From positions 11,679,656 to 11,743,655 of the forward strand of contig CM029622.1 of assembly GCA_017311315.1 (NCBI GenBank): a stretch of DNA of 64,000 bases, written 5' to 3'. Source of the stretch: Dendrocalamus latiflorus. Its lineage: Eukaryota; Streptophyta; Magnoliopsida; Poales; Poaceae. Of this stretch, positions 11,160 to 21,737 are shown in pieces (position 1 is the first letter of the stretch; every line of letters starts with the position of its first letter). Under the pieces are notes generated by a model. It was not told the DNA's origin. It did no database searches and saw only the letters and a program-made list of their open reading frames with translations. A program made the translations under genes and the position numbers.

Positions 11160-13330
11160 GTCATGTGTTGAGTACTCGTGTGTTCGAGTACTAAGTGGTC
11201 GTGTGTCGAGTATTCCTGTGTTCGAGTATTGTGTGGTCTCTATCGAGTACTTGGTGAGTTCGAGTACTACGTGGTCGTAGTCGAGTACTCGGTGTGGTCG
11301 AGTACTGGGTGGTCGTAGTCATAGTAGTCATAGCCAAATGTACTCAGTGTGTTCGAGTACTGCGTGGTTGTAGTCGAGTACTCCATGTGATTCAAGTATT
11401 GTGTAGTTTCGGTGAGTTCGAGTACTATGTGGTCGTAGTTGAGTACTCAGTGTGTTTGAGTATTGCGTAGTCTCGGTGAGTTCGAGTACTATGTGGTCAT
11501 AGTCAAGTACTCGGTAGGTTTCAGTACCGCATGGTCGTAGCTACAGTGGTCGTAGCCAAATCTACTCAGTGTGTTCGAGTACTGCATGATCGTAGTTGTG
11601 TACTCGATGTGTTTGAATACTGTGTGGTCATAGTCTTGTACTCAATGTTTTTGAGTACTGTGTAGTCGGTGTGTCCGAGTATGTGTAGGAGTTGAAGACC
11701 TGGTGTTGGAGAGCGGTCGGAGACTCCGGACTAGTCGTAGGTATGGTCGACAAGCCGTGGTCGAAGCTGTTGTCGATGCCATGGTTGATGCCGTGGTTGA
11801 TGCCATGGTCGAAGCCACAGTGAATTAATCGTTACACAGAGAAGTACTATCGCAGCCGTTAGTCAAACTGTGTATTGGTCAATGGTCGATAGTTGGAGCT
11901 ATAGTGGTTGATGGTAGGTAGTCGTAGCTACAGTGGTCGATGGTCATAGCTATAGTAGTTTATGGTTGGTAGTCGTAGCTGTAGTGGTCGATGGTCGTAG
12001 CTACAGTCGACAGTCGATGCTGGAAGACATGTGTGGTCAGAGATACAGTTGAGGTGCTGTGATCGATAAGCCTTGGTCGGTGATGTAGTCAACAAGGCAC
12101 AGTCGAAGCCATGATCGAAAAAGCAGTCGAAGGAGTAGTGTGCCATAGCAGACGTGTGCGGCCTGTCACTGTAGCAGTCAGCGGTCACTGTACCAGACAT
12201 GTGAACTGGTTGTGGTTGAAGGCCTGATCGATGCCATGATCGAAGCCATGGTCGAAGACATGGTTGATGCGTGGTCGAAGCCACGGTCGCAATGTTTGAG
12301 TACTGTGTGGTCGATATTGAACAATCGGTATGTTCAAGTACTACGTGGTCGTAGTCGAGTACTCGGTGTGTTTGAGTACTGCGTGGTCATAGCCACAGTG
12401 GTCATAGCCAAATGTACCCGGTGTGTTTGAGTACCGCTTTATCGTAGTCGAGTACTCTGTGTGTTCGAGTACTGTGTGGCCGTAGTCGAGTACTCGGTGT
12501 GTTTGAGTATTGCGTAGTCTCGGTGAGTTCGAGTACTACGTGGTCATAGTCGAGTACTCGGTGTATTCGAGTACTATGTAGTCGTAGAAACAGTGGTCGT
12601 AGGCAAATATATTCGGTGTGTTCGAGTACTGCGTTGTCATAGTTGAGTACTCCGTGTGTTTGAGTACTGCGTGGTTGTAGTCGAGTACTCGGTGTGTTCG
12701 AGTATTGCGTAGTCGGTGTGTCCGAGTATGTGTAGGAGTTGAAGACATGGAGTCAGAGAGCGGTCGGAGACTCCAAACCATTCAAAGGTATGATCGACAA
12801 GCCGTGGTTGATGCTATGGTTGAAGGTGTGGTCAACAAGCTGGGGTCGAAGGAGTGGTCGAAGCTATAGTGACTTAATCGGTATTTGGAGGAGTATTATC
12901 ACAATCGTTAGTCAAGCTGTGCAGTGGTCGATGGTCGATAGTCATAACTACAGTGATCGGTGATCGATTGTCGTAGCTACAGTGGTCGATAGTCGGTAGT
13001 TGTAGCTACAGTGGGCGATGGTCAGTAGTCGTAGCTACAGTGGTCGATGATTGTAGCTATAGTCGACAATTGGTGCTGGAAGACCGTGTGGTCGGAGATG
13101 TAGTCGAGGTGCCGTGGTCGACAAGCCGTGGTCGGTGATGTGGTTGACAAGGCGCAGTTGAAGCCGTGGTCGAAGGAGCAGTCGAAACTGTGGTCGAAGG
13201 AGCGGTGTTCTGTAGCAGACGTGTGTGGCCTATCACTGTAACAGTCGGCAGTCGCTGTAGCAGACGTGTGCACTAGTTGTGGTTGAAGGCCTAGTCGATG
13301 TTGTGGTCGAAGCCACGGTCGTAGCTACAC
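11160..13330 (+). repeat. Palindrome-rich minisatellite with about 1.05-kb higher-order repeat
   Basis: The basic unit is about 38 bp, seen as 'GTGGTCGTAGTCGAGTAC' then 'TCGGTGTGTTCGAGTACTGC'. It contains the perfect palindrome CGAGTACTCG. A second kind of block is built on 'GTCGTAGCTACAGTGGTCGA' (palindrome GTAGCTAC) and on 'CGACAAGCCGTGGTCG'. The order of blocks repeats: the signature 'GTCGGTGTGTCCGAGTATG' occurs near 11665 and again near 12711. So two units of about 1.05 kb make up the array. The open frames inside are low-complexity by-products. The array is not recognised as a known satellite. Confidence 0.85.
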
Positions 13331-14110
13331 TAAGACAATCGGTGATTTAATTCTGCTGGTACATTTACCAAAAATATTGTCTACAAAGATGTTCTTACGT
13401 CCCAGATATTTTATGTATTTTATTTTTGATCATGTTGCACAAGAAACAATATCATCTACTAAACATGAATATCTATTTCCAATTTAATTTATTTATGAGT
13501 TTGCACATGTTTTTCGAAAGATAAAATTGATGTTTAATGTTTAGTTTGGGATCATCGTTTGATAATATAAATCACCCTTATTTGATACTTCGTTGTAACG
13601 TACAGATATCTTACTAGTTATAAGTAAAAACACACAGCCAATAATGCAACGGTGCTCGACGTCGTCACATCTAAGAACCATATCCCCAAGGGGCCAAAAT
13701 TACAACAGATTAGAAAAAGGAAAAGGCCTCAAGAACAGAACATTATTTTCTACGTCACCATGCATGCACAGCCTCACCATCCACGAGTCATCGAGTCACC
13801 AACCCCGTCATTCATCCATGATAAATAAAAGTTGGTTGCTAGATAGATTCATCGCCCATTGAACAGAACCGAAACAGCAGCGTTTCCTTCACCCTCCCAA
13901 GCAAGCACGCACGCATGCATGCAATGCAGGTAGCCTACGTGTCCCCACTGTGCGGTCCACGTAGCGGCGGGGCGGCAGCCCACGTGCCCTGGCTCGCCCG
14001 CGCGTCCGACTGGCGGTCGCCTCTTCTTAACCCCCGGCGCCCACGCCCGGACCCACGACAACACCAACCAAGACGAAGCGCTTCGGGGAGCTCGCCCGCG
14101 ACCGGGAGCC
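13331..14110 (+). promoter_or_regulatory. Upstream region of the 14111 gene
   Basis: AT-rich spacer to about 13640 gives way to a GC-rich leader from about 13960. No clear TATA box lies in the last 150 bases; 'TCTTCTTAACC' near 14020 is the best weak candidate. The start codon context 'GAGCCATGGCG' is strong for a grass gene. Confidence 0.4.
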
Positions 14111-15028
14111 ATGGCGTTCGCGGCGACGCAGCGCGCGGAGACGGCCGTCAAGACCAACGAGATCATGGCACGGTTCCGCCCCATCGCGCCCAAGCCCACG
14201 CTGGCGCCGCCGCACGGCGCCACGGCGAACGGCGTACCGTCCCTGCAGAACCGGTCGCGCAAGCGCGGCCGGCAGGACCTCGTTCCGGCGCCAGCGCCCG
14301 TGGAGGAAAAGAGGCGCAGGGGCTCGTCGTCTTACCCTCCTCCACCCACGGCGACGAGCGCGCAGCACATGCCCGTGGAATTTCCAAGAAGTGATGAGCA
14401 TCTCCTGAGACTGACCCTTGCGGGCTCTCGCGGTTCGCCTTGGAATCCGTCACCGGAGGTTGCGGCGGCGGCCGCGAGGCGATTTCCCGTGGAGCGCGAC
14501 CTTCTCTGGAAGCTGCAGGAGCCAAAGGTCATCGTGCCCCGTCCCACGCGGCCCATGCGCACCACCATCTGCGTCGACACCAGCAGCATCGCGGGAGACA
14601 ACTCGGCGAAGTTGGCCGTCTGCAGGATGACAGCGGCGCAGGTGGTGGCAGACCTGGAACACGACGTGCTCCCGGCGGTCGTCTCGGGCTCCGGCAACCG
14701 TGTCCGCCTGATGAACGACGCGTACAAGGCGCTGGTCGGGCAGCCGGTGTGCCCGTGGCTCGACTCCCTGCCCGGCGCGGGCGCGTCGAGGCGGATCAAC
14801 GGCGAGGTGGTGCTCGACGTGCGGAGGTTCACCTCCACCGAGCCGATCAGGGCGGACGAAGGAGGGTCTTTCTCGTGCAACTCGAGGATCTCGTGGGAGC
14901 GCGACGGGACGCTGGCCTCCGTCGCCGTGCCGTGCGACGTCATGCGCCTGGACTGCAACTCCGGCGACTACCTCTTCGTCTGGAGGTTTGACACCACCAG
15001 GGGTTCCATCTTCTACTGCCCGGCGTAA
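14111..15028 (+). CDS. Uncharacterised plant nuclear-type protein, 305 residues, single exon
   Basis: One uninterrupted frame starts at an ATG in excellent context (GCCATGGCG) and ends with TAA at 15026-15028. Residues 1-75 are basic and proline-rich, with two likely nuclear localisation clusters ('RKRGRQDL' near 50 and 'EEKRRRGSS' near 68). Residues from about 145 form a compact domain with 'RTTICVDTSSI', 'VVADLEHDVLPAVVSGSGN', 'NRVRLMNDAYKALVGQ', and a Cys-containing C-terminal part ending 'DTTRGSIFYCPA'. The layout resembles the plant-only DUF7950-type proteins of unknown function; that assignment is from memory and uncertain. GC content is very high, as in many grass single-exon genes. 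The adjacent antisense frames are shadows. It is the only intact host gene in the left 59 kb. Confidence 0.8.
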   Translation: MAFAATQRAETAVKTNEIMARFRPIAPKPTLAPPHGATANGVPSLQNRSRKRGRQDLVPAPAPVEEKRRRGSSSYPPPPTATSAQHMPVEFPRSDEHLLRLTLAGSRGSPWNPSPEVAAAAARRFPVERDLLWKLQEPKVIVPRPTRPMRTTICVDTSSIAGDNSAKLAVCRMTAAQVVADLEHDVLPAVVSGSGNRVRLMNDAYKALVGQPVCPWLDSLPGAGASRRINGEVVLDVRRFTSTEPIRADEGGSFSCNSRISWERDGTLASVAVPCDVMRLDCNSGDYLFVWRFDTTRGSIFYCPA

Positions 15029-15333
15029 ACAAAATGGAGGCCGGAGAGCAGTAACAATTGAAAGTGCACAATTAATTATTGCATGACATGCATGCTTCCA
15101 TCGTATGCGCCGTATTATGTCATGCTGATGGAAGCGAGCTTTGTAGCGAGATCATTGTATTTGCTTCTGTTGTTAACTATATGTCGTAGAATGTGTGTTC
15201 ATGTATTAAGATATTTGATGATGTTGCATGGAGACTGCAAGCGGAGATTAATGGCATGTATCTCCTGGTTTGATTTATTTTAATTTTATTGCATGCTATT
15301 TTCAAAAAAAAAATTGCATGTGTGTCGCTTATA

Positions 15334-15592
15334 CTACCTCCGATTCCCAATACAAATCATTTTAGAATCTGTGCTATCAAACATTTTTATTTTTGACAAT
15401 CAATATATAAAGAATTGCTAAGATTGATAACATAAATTGGTATTACTAGATCCATCGATCACGAAATATACTTTTATAATGTATAATTATTTTTATTTGA
15501 AACAACATATTTTTATAGAAATAGATGGTCAAAGTATCATCTTGGATATCGTGTCAATATCTAAAATGACTTACATTTGGAATCAAAGGAAG
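15334..15592. mobile_element. Stowaway-like MITE, 259 bp
   Basis: The terminal inverted repeats are 'CTACCTCCGATTCCCAATAC' at the left and, reversed, 'CTTCCTTTGATTCCAAATGT' at the right. A TA target duplication flanks it (15332-15333 and 15593-15594). The interior is AT-rich, as in the Stowaway/Tc1-mariner MITEs of grasses. It lies 306 bp downstream of the 14111 gene. Confidence 0.75.
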
Positions 15593-15610
15593 TACATGTT
15601 TTATACTATA

Positions 15611-15853
15611 TCCTCCACTAAATATGGTTCGTTGTGGGATCCGTACAATCAAACATTTCAATTTTTTGGATTCCTCACCAAAAATGTATATGAATTGACC
15701 ATATGAAAATAATTACAATTTGTCTTAGAAAATATTATCGTAATATATAGTTTTTGTTATGTTAACAATATTTCATCGAAATATATGGTCAAAGTCTTTC
15801 CGTTGAAGATTGTGAAAAGTTGTACATGGTATATTTAATTATTGACAAAGGAG
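15611..15853. mobile_element. Second, diverged Stowaway-like MITE
   Basis: Flanked by TA, it begins 'TCCTCCACTAAATATGG' and ends 'TTGACAAAGGAG'. Its interior ('GAAATATATGGTCAAAGTC', 'AATCAAACATTTCAATTTT') parallels the MITE at 15334-15592. It looks like a diverged member of the same family inserted next to the first. Confidence 0.5.
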
Positions 15854-15855
15854 TA

Positions 15856-17113
15856 GATGAACAATTATTATATGATATAGGAGTTTGCTATGACATTTAT
15901 GGGTTTCTTCAGTAATACTAGTATGTTTATATATGATTATATGAGTTGTAAGCTTTTATATGATTAATTTCAAAATAATTGTCGATAAAATTCTATATAA
16001 TGTATGAACTACAATTGTTGATGCTAAATTAAGTTTATTTGCACCAGCGCACAAGGGTGGTTAGAGCCGCTCCAAAGGATACGTGGAAAGAGAGATTAAT
16101 AGGAAGACTACGAAAGTTCAAATGTGCCCGGCCACCACACTCATCCCCTCATCAAAAGCAACAATTTATTTCCTTCTTCCCCTCTCAACCTTGTGTGTTG
16201 GGCCCACACTTTAATACAGGGATACCCAACCTTCACGTCAAAGGATCATTGGTAACTTGGATTTGTGCAACCTAACAAATAATGGTGCCAACTATTGTCT
16301 TGATTACAACAACCTGTAACACTCAAATTCACCCAACACATGCATCGATCCTCGTCTACTCGACCATGCAAAAATAGACATGATGTTCCAACAAAAACTC
16401 GAGGAGATCACAAGAAGAATGGTGGTATTATCCAAAAAAATACTCCCTATTCTCGAAAGTAGCAAATAGCTTATTCTAAAAAACGTGGTCTCAGTTACAT
16501 GGACAAAATAAAATGGCTTATGTAGCCCTTCTAAGACATCTAAACAGACATGGACTCCAATACAAGCAAACAAACCTTAAAGTTAAAACCATCGGTTTGT
16601 TTCTAATATGGTGGCGCATACGTGACGAATCTGAGGTTGGCACTCTATCTATCATGTGTGTCTCAGAATAAGCTTTCCAAGGAGTGCTCACAGGTCTAAA
16701 GCAAACTTTGTTTGTGAAAGTTACAGACTTTTTAATGCGCCCCTGCTAAGTTTGACTAGTTGAATCCAAATTCGATACAATCCTTCTTATCTTCGATTTC
16801 CTTGTTTAAAATGTCTTGAATCCATGAGAAACTAGTAAAAAGAAGCCTTCTAATCATTTGAAAAGTCATGAAATAATTGTTGTATTTCTTAGGGTCCTTT
16901 TCGTAATTTATCATTTGATAAAAGGGAAAAGGAAATAGGAAATGGAAAAGAATGGCTGGCCCACCAATCATTGGAAGTAATAGAAGGGATAAGGTTGAGA
17001 CTTAGTCTCAACCAGCAGAAGTGCAAGCGGCAATTCGGATGGGCTCTACCCATCGCTAGTGGCAGCACATGTAGTTGGTTTTGGGCAATTTAGTCGCCAG
17101 GTGTTAGCTAAAG
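15856..17113. other. Intergenic; possible LTR start and a short palindrome
   Basis: No gene was recognised. 'TGTAACACTCAAATTCACCC' near 16314 resembles the first bases of a plant gypsy LTR, but no end was found. A near-perfect 21-bp palindrome 'GGTTGAGACTTAGTCTCAAC' plus C lies at 16993-17013. The short open frames have no recognisable domain. Confidence 0.35.
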
Positions 17114-17717
17114 GAATGCGCGTAGGCTATGAAAGTAGAAAACAAAACTTTTCTACCGCGCACACAAGGACATCATGCTTAAGGAGGGATCATGGATCGT
17201 TACCACTAGACGTGCAGCGCAGCGGAAGAAGAGTTGGAGAAGCCGATCCAACCACGCGCGTCGAGGTAGTAGTGGAATTAGCCGATCGTCCCGAAGAGAT
17301 CGTCTCCTCCACGCGATCAACCACACCACGAGCAGATCCAATCTGTAGGTTGTTGATGCCGATCAACACCGCAACGAGCGGTGTCTCCACCGGTATCCAC
17401 ACGTCCGGGGCTGGAACGCCGATCGCGAGTGTACTAGCACTCGTGAGCGGCTAGGGTTTGGCTTGGGAGGTGGAGGCTAGGGTTTTGCTAGAGGTTCACA
17501 GAAAACGTGTGTTCCTAAGCCCCTCGCCTCCATATATATAGACCTCCTCACTTGGGCCTTGTGGACCGAGGCCCAATAGGAGTCTATTCGGATCTCTATC
17601 CGAATTGAGCCCACATCCGAATCATATTCAAATTAGTGTTCCAACCCGTTAAGCGTGCGACCCTGTAGGTTCACGTATACTTGGTCACGACCCGGAAACG
17701 CCTTTCCAGTCACGCAT
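17114..17717 (-). repeat. Truncated 3' LTR copy
   Basis: It matches 18466-19058 almost base for base ('GAATGCGCGTAGGCTA', 'CACACAAGGACATCATGC', 'CATATATATAGACCTCC') and diverges abruptly after 'ACGCCTTTCCAGTCAC'. Confidence 0.75.
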
Positions 17718-18041
17718 TAAGATAGATTCAAGCATTAAGGTCGACACGCAGGTCGTTAAATACAATATAGACAGCTAACAATAGCTGAAATAATCATGAC
17801 ACGCAGGCCATGAACGAATGTTACATGCATCACATACATCTCATACATTCCAATAAGCTATAGGGCCATACTATTCACACCATTCCCTGCAAAAACAAGT
17901 TAGACGTAGAATCGCATTCTACCTAACGATGTGAACCCATGACGCTATACAAGGGGGGGGGGTACGCACGGCGGTCTATGGAAATCGCATTCTACCTACG
18001 AAATTTACAGATCCAATCTATGAAATCGCTATAGAAAAACT

Positions 18042-18285
18042 ATTCGGCACAACCACCTTATGCCGATCCGAGACGTTCTCTAGGACGCTAGTTTTTCCAC
18101 TGGGCCGAGGCTATCAGATCCATAACCTACTAGTATTCGACATAACCACCTTATGTCGATCCGAGACAATCTCTAGGGCACTAGTATTCCCACTGGCCCG
18201 AGGCTATCAGATTCATATCCTACTAGTATTCGACATAACCACCTTATGCCGATCCGAGACAATCTCTAGGGCACTAGTAGTGATA
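18042..18285 (+). repeat. Tandem repeat of about 93 bp (2.6 copies)
   Basis: Units start at 18042, 18136 and 18229, each 'TTCGACATAACCACCTTATG' or a variant. 'CGATCCGAGAC', 'CTCTAGG' and 'CCGAGGCTATCAGAT' follow. The third unit is incomplete. The array lies in the internal region of the non-autonomous element. Confidence 0.85.
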
Positions 18286-18464
18286 CAATCTGCGCCTCAT
18301 CTAACCCCTATTCACCGATTGATCTCATCAACTCGTGCTACCACCGATTCATCACATGAATCAACTGATCTAGACTGTAATAGATCCAATCTACTACTAC
18401 CGCATATCAACATATGCGCTGATCTAGATCGCAAACTAAGCAAAATGGCTCTGATACCACTTTA

Positions 18465-19588
18465 TGAATGCGCGTAGGCTACGAAAGCAGAAAACAAAAC
18501 TTTTCTACCGCGCACACAAGGACATCATGCTTAAGGAGGGATCATGGATCGTTACCACTAGACGCGCAGCGCAGCAGAAGAAGAGTTGGAGAAGCCGATC
18601 CAACCACGCGCGTCGAGGTAGTAGTGGAATTAGCCGATCGTCCCGAACAGATCGTCTCCTCCACGCGATCAACCACACCACGAGCAGATCCAACTGTAGG
18701 TTGTTGATGTCGATCAACACCGCAACGAGCAGTGTCTCCACCAATATCCACACGTCCGGGGCTGGAATGCCGATCGCGAGTGTACTAGCACTCGTGAGCG
18801 GCTAGGGTTTGGCTCGGGAGGTGGAGGCTAGGGTTTTGCTAGAGGTTCACAGAAAACGTGTGTTCCTAAGCCCCTCGCCTCCATATATATAGACCTCCTC
18901 ACTTGGGCCTTGTGGACCGAGGCCCAATAGGAGTCAATTCGGATCTCTATCCGAATTGAGCCCACATCCGAATCATATTCGAATTAGTGTTCCAACCCGT
19001 TAAGCGTGCGACCCTGTAGGTTCACGTATACTTGGTCGCGACCCGGAAACGCCTTTCCGGTCACCCTGTTAATAGCGGCCTCTAGTAAGACATATTAACC
19101 CCAAAGTATACGTAAAGATCATATCGGCTGAACCTGTAATGTTCTCATGTACGAATCCCTTTGCCTCACGATATAGATTGAGCTCAAGGCGAGACCTGTG
19201 TCATCCTCTTAATAGCTCAATCACTCTCTCGATTCCGTGATGGATTATAAACTTGTGATTGACTCCTCAATCACCTTGGCATGGCCATGCACTTTCATAA
19301 TCCATTACATCGAGGGGCCCAGAGATATCTTTCCCATAAGGAGGGACAAATTCTATCTTGATCATTCACATCCCACTATATGTTTCATGGCAAACCCGAA
19401 GACTACTTTTATGACTACCCAGTTACGGAGTAGTGTTTAGTAGTCCCAAAATAAGCTACTACGCATGTTTGGAACCATGATGATCTCAAGTCTAAGGATT
19501 CTACATAAACACTACTTGAGACCAACTGATGACACATAGAATCTCTGCAGTGTCTCATGGCGGGTCTATCCAACATATGTTCACTAAC
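18465..19588 (-). repeat. 5' LTR of the non-autonomous element (truncated at upper end)
   Basis: On the minus strand it has a TATA box 'CTATATATATGG' (18882-18893) and ends at 18465, directly before the primer-binding site. Its U3 side runs into the border of the LTR at 19589. Confidence 0.65.
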
Positions 19589-19835
19589 TGTCGTAGGGAT
19601 GGCCCCCACCTAAACCCAACAGGCCTGGTAGGAGATTATAAGGCCCAAAATAGGCCATGTGTAATGACATAACTGCCCCCAGAGGGGATAACCAGATGTG
19701 AGGGTATAACTGTAAAAGCACTCCTCATGTGTATATATATATGAGCACAAGCCATGGGGAGGGCCCAGGCCATTACACTTATCTTCATTACTCTCCACTA
19801 CCATCTCTCTCTCTGTTTGGTCTGTAGCCACAACA
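19589..19835 (+). repeat. 5' LTR of element A, 247 bp
   Basis: It begins 'TGTCGTAGGGATGGCCCCCA' and ends 'TCTGTAGCCACAACA'. A TATA run 'GTATATATATATGAG' lies near 19731. The same LTR occurs at 34203-34447 and 46243-46483. Confidence 0.9.
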
Positions 19836-19836
19836 G

Positions 19837-19855
19837 TTGGCGCCGTCCGTGGGGA
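19837..19855 (+). other. Primer-binding site of element A
   Basis: 'TTGGCGCCGTCCGTGGGGA' follows the LTR end after one base. This form is typical of Tat-lineage gypsy elements. Confidence 0.85.
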
Positions 19856-19889
19856 GGACGAAGACAAGCCTGAAGACCGAAGGAAAAAG

Positions 19890-21737
19890 ATGGCACCGAA
19901 AAAAGCTTCACCAGCGGCGGCGAAGGGAAAGAAGCCGGCCGGGCCGGAGCGCCGTATGAGTACCAGGGCTTCGGCATCGGCAGCGGCGGACGCGGGTGGC
20001 GATGCAGGCGCGGTGGCCGAAGACGTCGACGTTCGCGCGGCGACGACCAGCCCCGTCACCGGCACTGCGACGACCAACCCCGTCACCGGCACTGCGACGA
20101 CCAACCCCGTCACCGGCACTGCGACGACCAACCCTGCCACCGGCGTTGCGAGGACGGACCCGGCGGTCGAAGGCGTCGGCGCGGGTGCGGCGGCAACCGA
20201 CCCCGCCAACGCAACGACAGCCGACCTCGCCGCCCCCACTGCAACCCCTGCCGGTGGCGCGGACCGGGCGGTCCGAGGTAGCCACGACGGAGCGACTGGC
20301 AGCTCGGGACCCCGCGACGCGGTCGTCCCCGCGCCGATCCGCCCGTCGGAGGTACCGGCGACCCCGCCCGCACCGGCGATGGAAGGTGCCCTGCTAGCGG
20401 CTCTCAACGCGTTCCAGCGGGAGCTGGGGGACCTTCGCGGAGCCGTCAGAGATATACAAGAGGCTCGGAGTCAGCAGGCCGCGCCAGCAATTGCGTCCGA
20501 GCCCGCGCCGGAGAGGGCGGACAGTCGCGAAGCCCCCACGTCTAGCCGCGTGCCGCTGCGGCGCGTGGATCCGGAGTCCCCGCTTTCGGCGGGGCTGCAG
20601 CAGACGGCATGGCCCGAAGACTTCAAGTTTCCTAGCGCCATCGACTCGTACAAAGGCGACACGGACCCCCGGGAGTTCGTGCACGTATACGAAACCGCGA
20701 TCGAAGTCGCGGGCGGAGACGACACCACGAAGGCAAAGGGACTCCCCCTCGCGCTACAAGGAGTGGCGCTCTCTTGGTTTTTTACCATAGAGCCGGGCTC
20801 CATCTACGCGTGGGAGCAGCTCCGCGTCCGCCTTCACAACAACTTCCAAGGAAACTACGTCGACCGGGTCGACGCGGACCAGCTCTTTGCCGTGAAGCAA
20901 AAACCCTCGGAGAAGCTCCGGGACTACTTCAAACGCTTCGCCAAGATTCGATGTCAAGTGAAAGACGTCAACGAGACCACCATCGTCAATGCAGCCATAC
21001 AGGGCCTTCGTCTGGGCCCGATGACCGAGTACAATGCGCGAAAGCCAATCAAGACGGTGGCGAAGCTCTTCGACAAAATGGAAGAATACGCCAGGGCGGA
21101 GGAAGATGCGCGGCGAAGGCAAGGTGACGACTCCGACACCAACCAGGCCGGAGCCTCGGCAAAAGCCGAGGATCCGCCGAAGGGCGATGCTTCGAAGGGA
21201 AAGCGTAAGCAGGGGTCGTCCAGGGACGCGTCCGACCGCAGGGACAACTCGCATAAGGAGTCGTCCGACCAGCCCAAGCGCGGCCAGCAAAGGTCGAGGC
21301 GAAACCGGTACGTCCTCGACATCGAAGGCGGGTCTGACGAGGGTGCTCCAGCGGGCCGAGGCGGCCGGGGGCGCCGTGGCCGGGGGCGCGGCCGTGGCAG
21401 GGGCCGCGACGATAAGGGTCGTGGAGATTACGACGACCAGCAGCAGGGACTGTGGTGCATTGTCCACGGCCGCGGCAATCATGATACCCGCACCTGCACC
21501 TCCATTGCGGCGCTACGCGACAGCGTCGCTAGGGACAGGAACCCGGAGGCACGCCCGTCTGCGGTGGCCCACGTCCAATTCCCATACGAGGCCCCCATGC
21601 AGGTACAGGCGCAAGGGATGCAACCCCAGGAAGGCACCTTGCGGATCCAAGCCCACGTACAGCAGCCTCGGGAGGGCCTCCTGTCGTTGCAGGCCCCGGA
21701 CGCAACCTACCGCATGGTCATTAATGTCATCTCCTGA
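19890..21737 (+). CDS. gag: Gypsy gag protein, 615 residues, intact frame
   Basis: This is the structural capsid-type protein that packages the element's RNA in virus-like particles. The N-terminus is basic, followed by a low-complexity Ala/Thr-rich region with a nine-residue repeat 'ATTNPVTGT' (about four copies, bases 20035-20150; the relative at 34501 has two). The retrotransposon gag domain spans about residues 240-400, with 'DTDPREFVHVYETAIEVAGG', 'LSWFFTIEPGSIYAWEQL' and 'LRDYFKRFAKIR'. A Gly/Arg-rich RNA-binding stretch lies near residues 485-510, and a zinc-knuckle variant C-x2-H-x4-H-x4-C ('CIVHGRGNHDTRTC') follows. The frame ends at a TGA (21735-21737). The same frame stays open into protease beyond it, so the stop may be a point mutation between gag and pol, since the relative has a sense codon there. 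Confidence 0.9.
   Translation: MAPKKASPAAAKGKKPAGPERRMSTRASASAAADAGGDAGAVAEDVDVRAATTSPVTGTATTNPVTGTATTNPVTGTATTNPATGVARTDPAVEGVGAGAAATDPANATTADLAAPTATPAGGADRAVRGSHDGATGSSGPRDAVVPAPIRPSEVPATPPAPAMEGALLAALNAFQRELGDLRGAVRDIQEARSQQAAPAIASEPAPERADSREAPTSSRVPLRRVDPESPLSAGLQQTAWPEDFKFPSAIDSYKGDTDPREFVHVYETAIEVAGGDDTTKAKGLPLALQGVALSWFFTIEPGSIYAWEQLRVRLHNNFQGNYVDRVDADQLFAVKQKPSEKLRDYFKRFAKIRCQVKDVNETTIVNAAIQGLRLGPMTEYNARKPIKTVAKLFDKMEEYARAEEDARRRQGDDSDTNQAGASAKAEDPPKGDASKGKRKQGSSRDASDRRDNSHKESSDQPKRGQQRSRRNRYVLDIEGGSDEGAPAGRGGRGRRGRGRGRGRGRDDKGRGDYDDQQQGLWCIVHGRGNHDTRTCTSIAALRDSVARDRNPEARPSAVAHVQFPYEAPMQVQAQGMQPQEGTLRIQAHVQQPREGLLSLQAPDATYRMVINVIS

Larger units (their letters stand above)
17114..19588 (-). 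mobile_element. Non-autonomous minus-strand LTR element, about 2.5 kb
   Basis: Direct repeats 17114-17717 and 18465-19058 are about 97% alike and are read as LTR copies on the minus strand. A Met-tRNA primer-binding site (minus strand 'GTGGTATCAGAGCC', 18447-18460) sits directly inside the LTR end at 18465, so 18465-19588 is the 5' LTR. The other copy is a 3' LTR whose first half is lost at 17717. There is no coding capacity between them. The upper border is cut by the gypsy LTR starting at 19589, which appears to have inserted into it. Confidence 0.7.

Noticed and set aside
11928..13273. Frames of 72-118 codons in the minisatellite
   Set aside because: Their sequences simply repeat the tandem unit (His/Ser/Asp/Thr-rich) and have no independent coding signal.
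13849..14630. Antisense and other-frame long frames over the 14111 gene
   Set aside because: High GC removes stop codons in all frames. Only the + frame from 14111 has a strong start, balanced composition and a folded-domain look.
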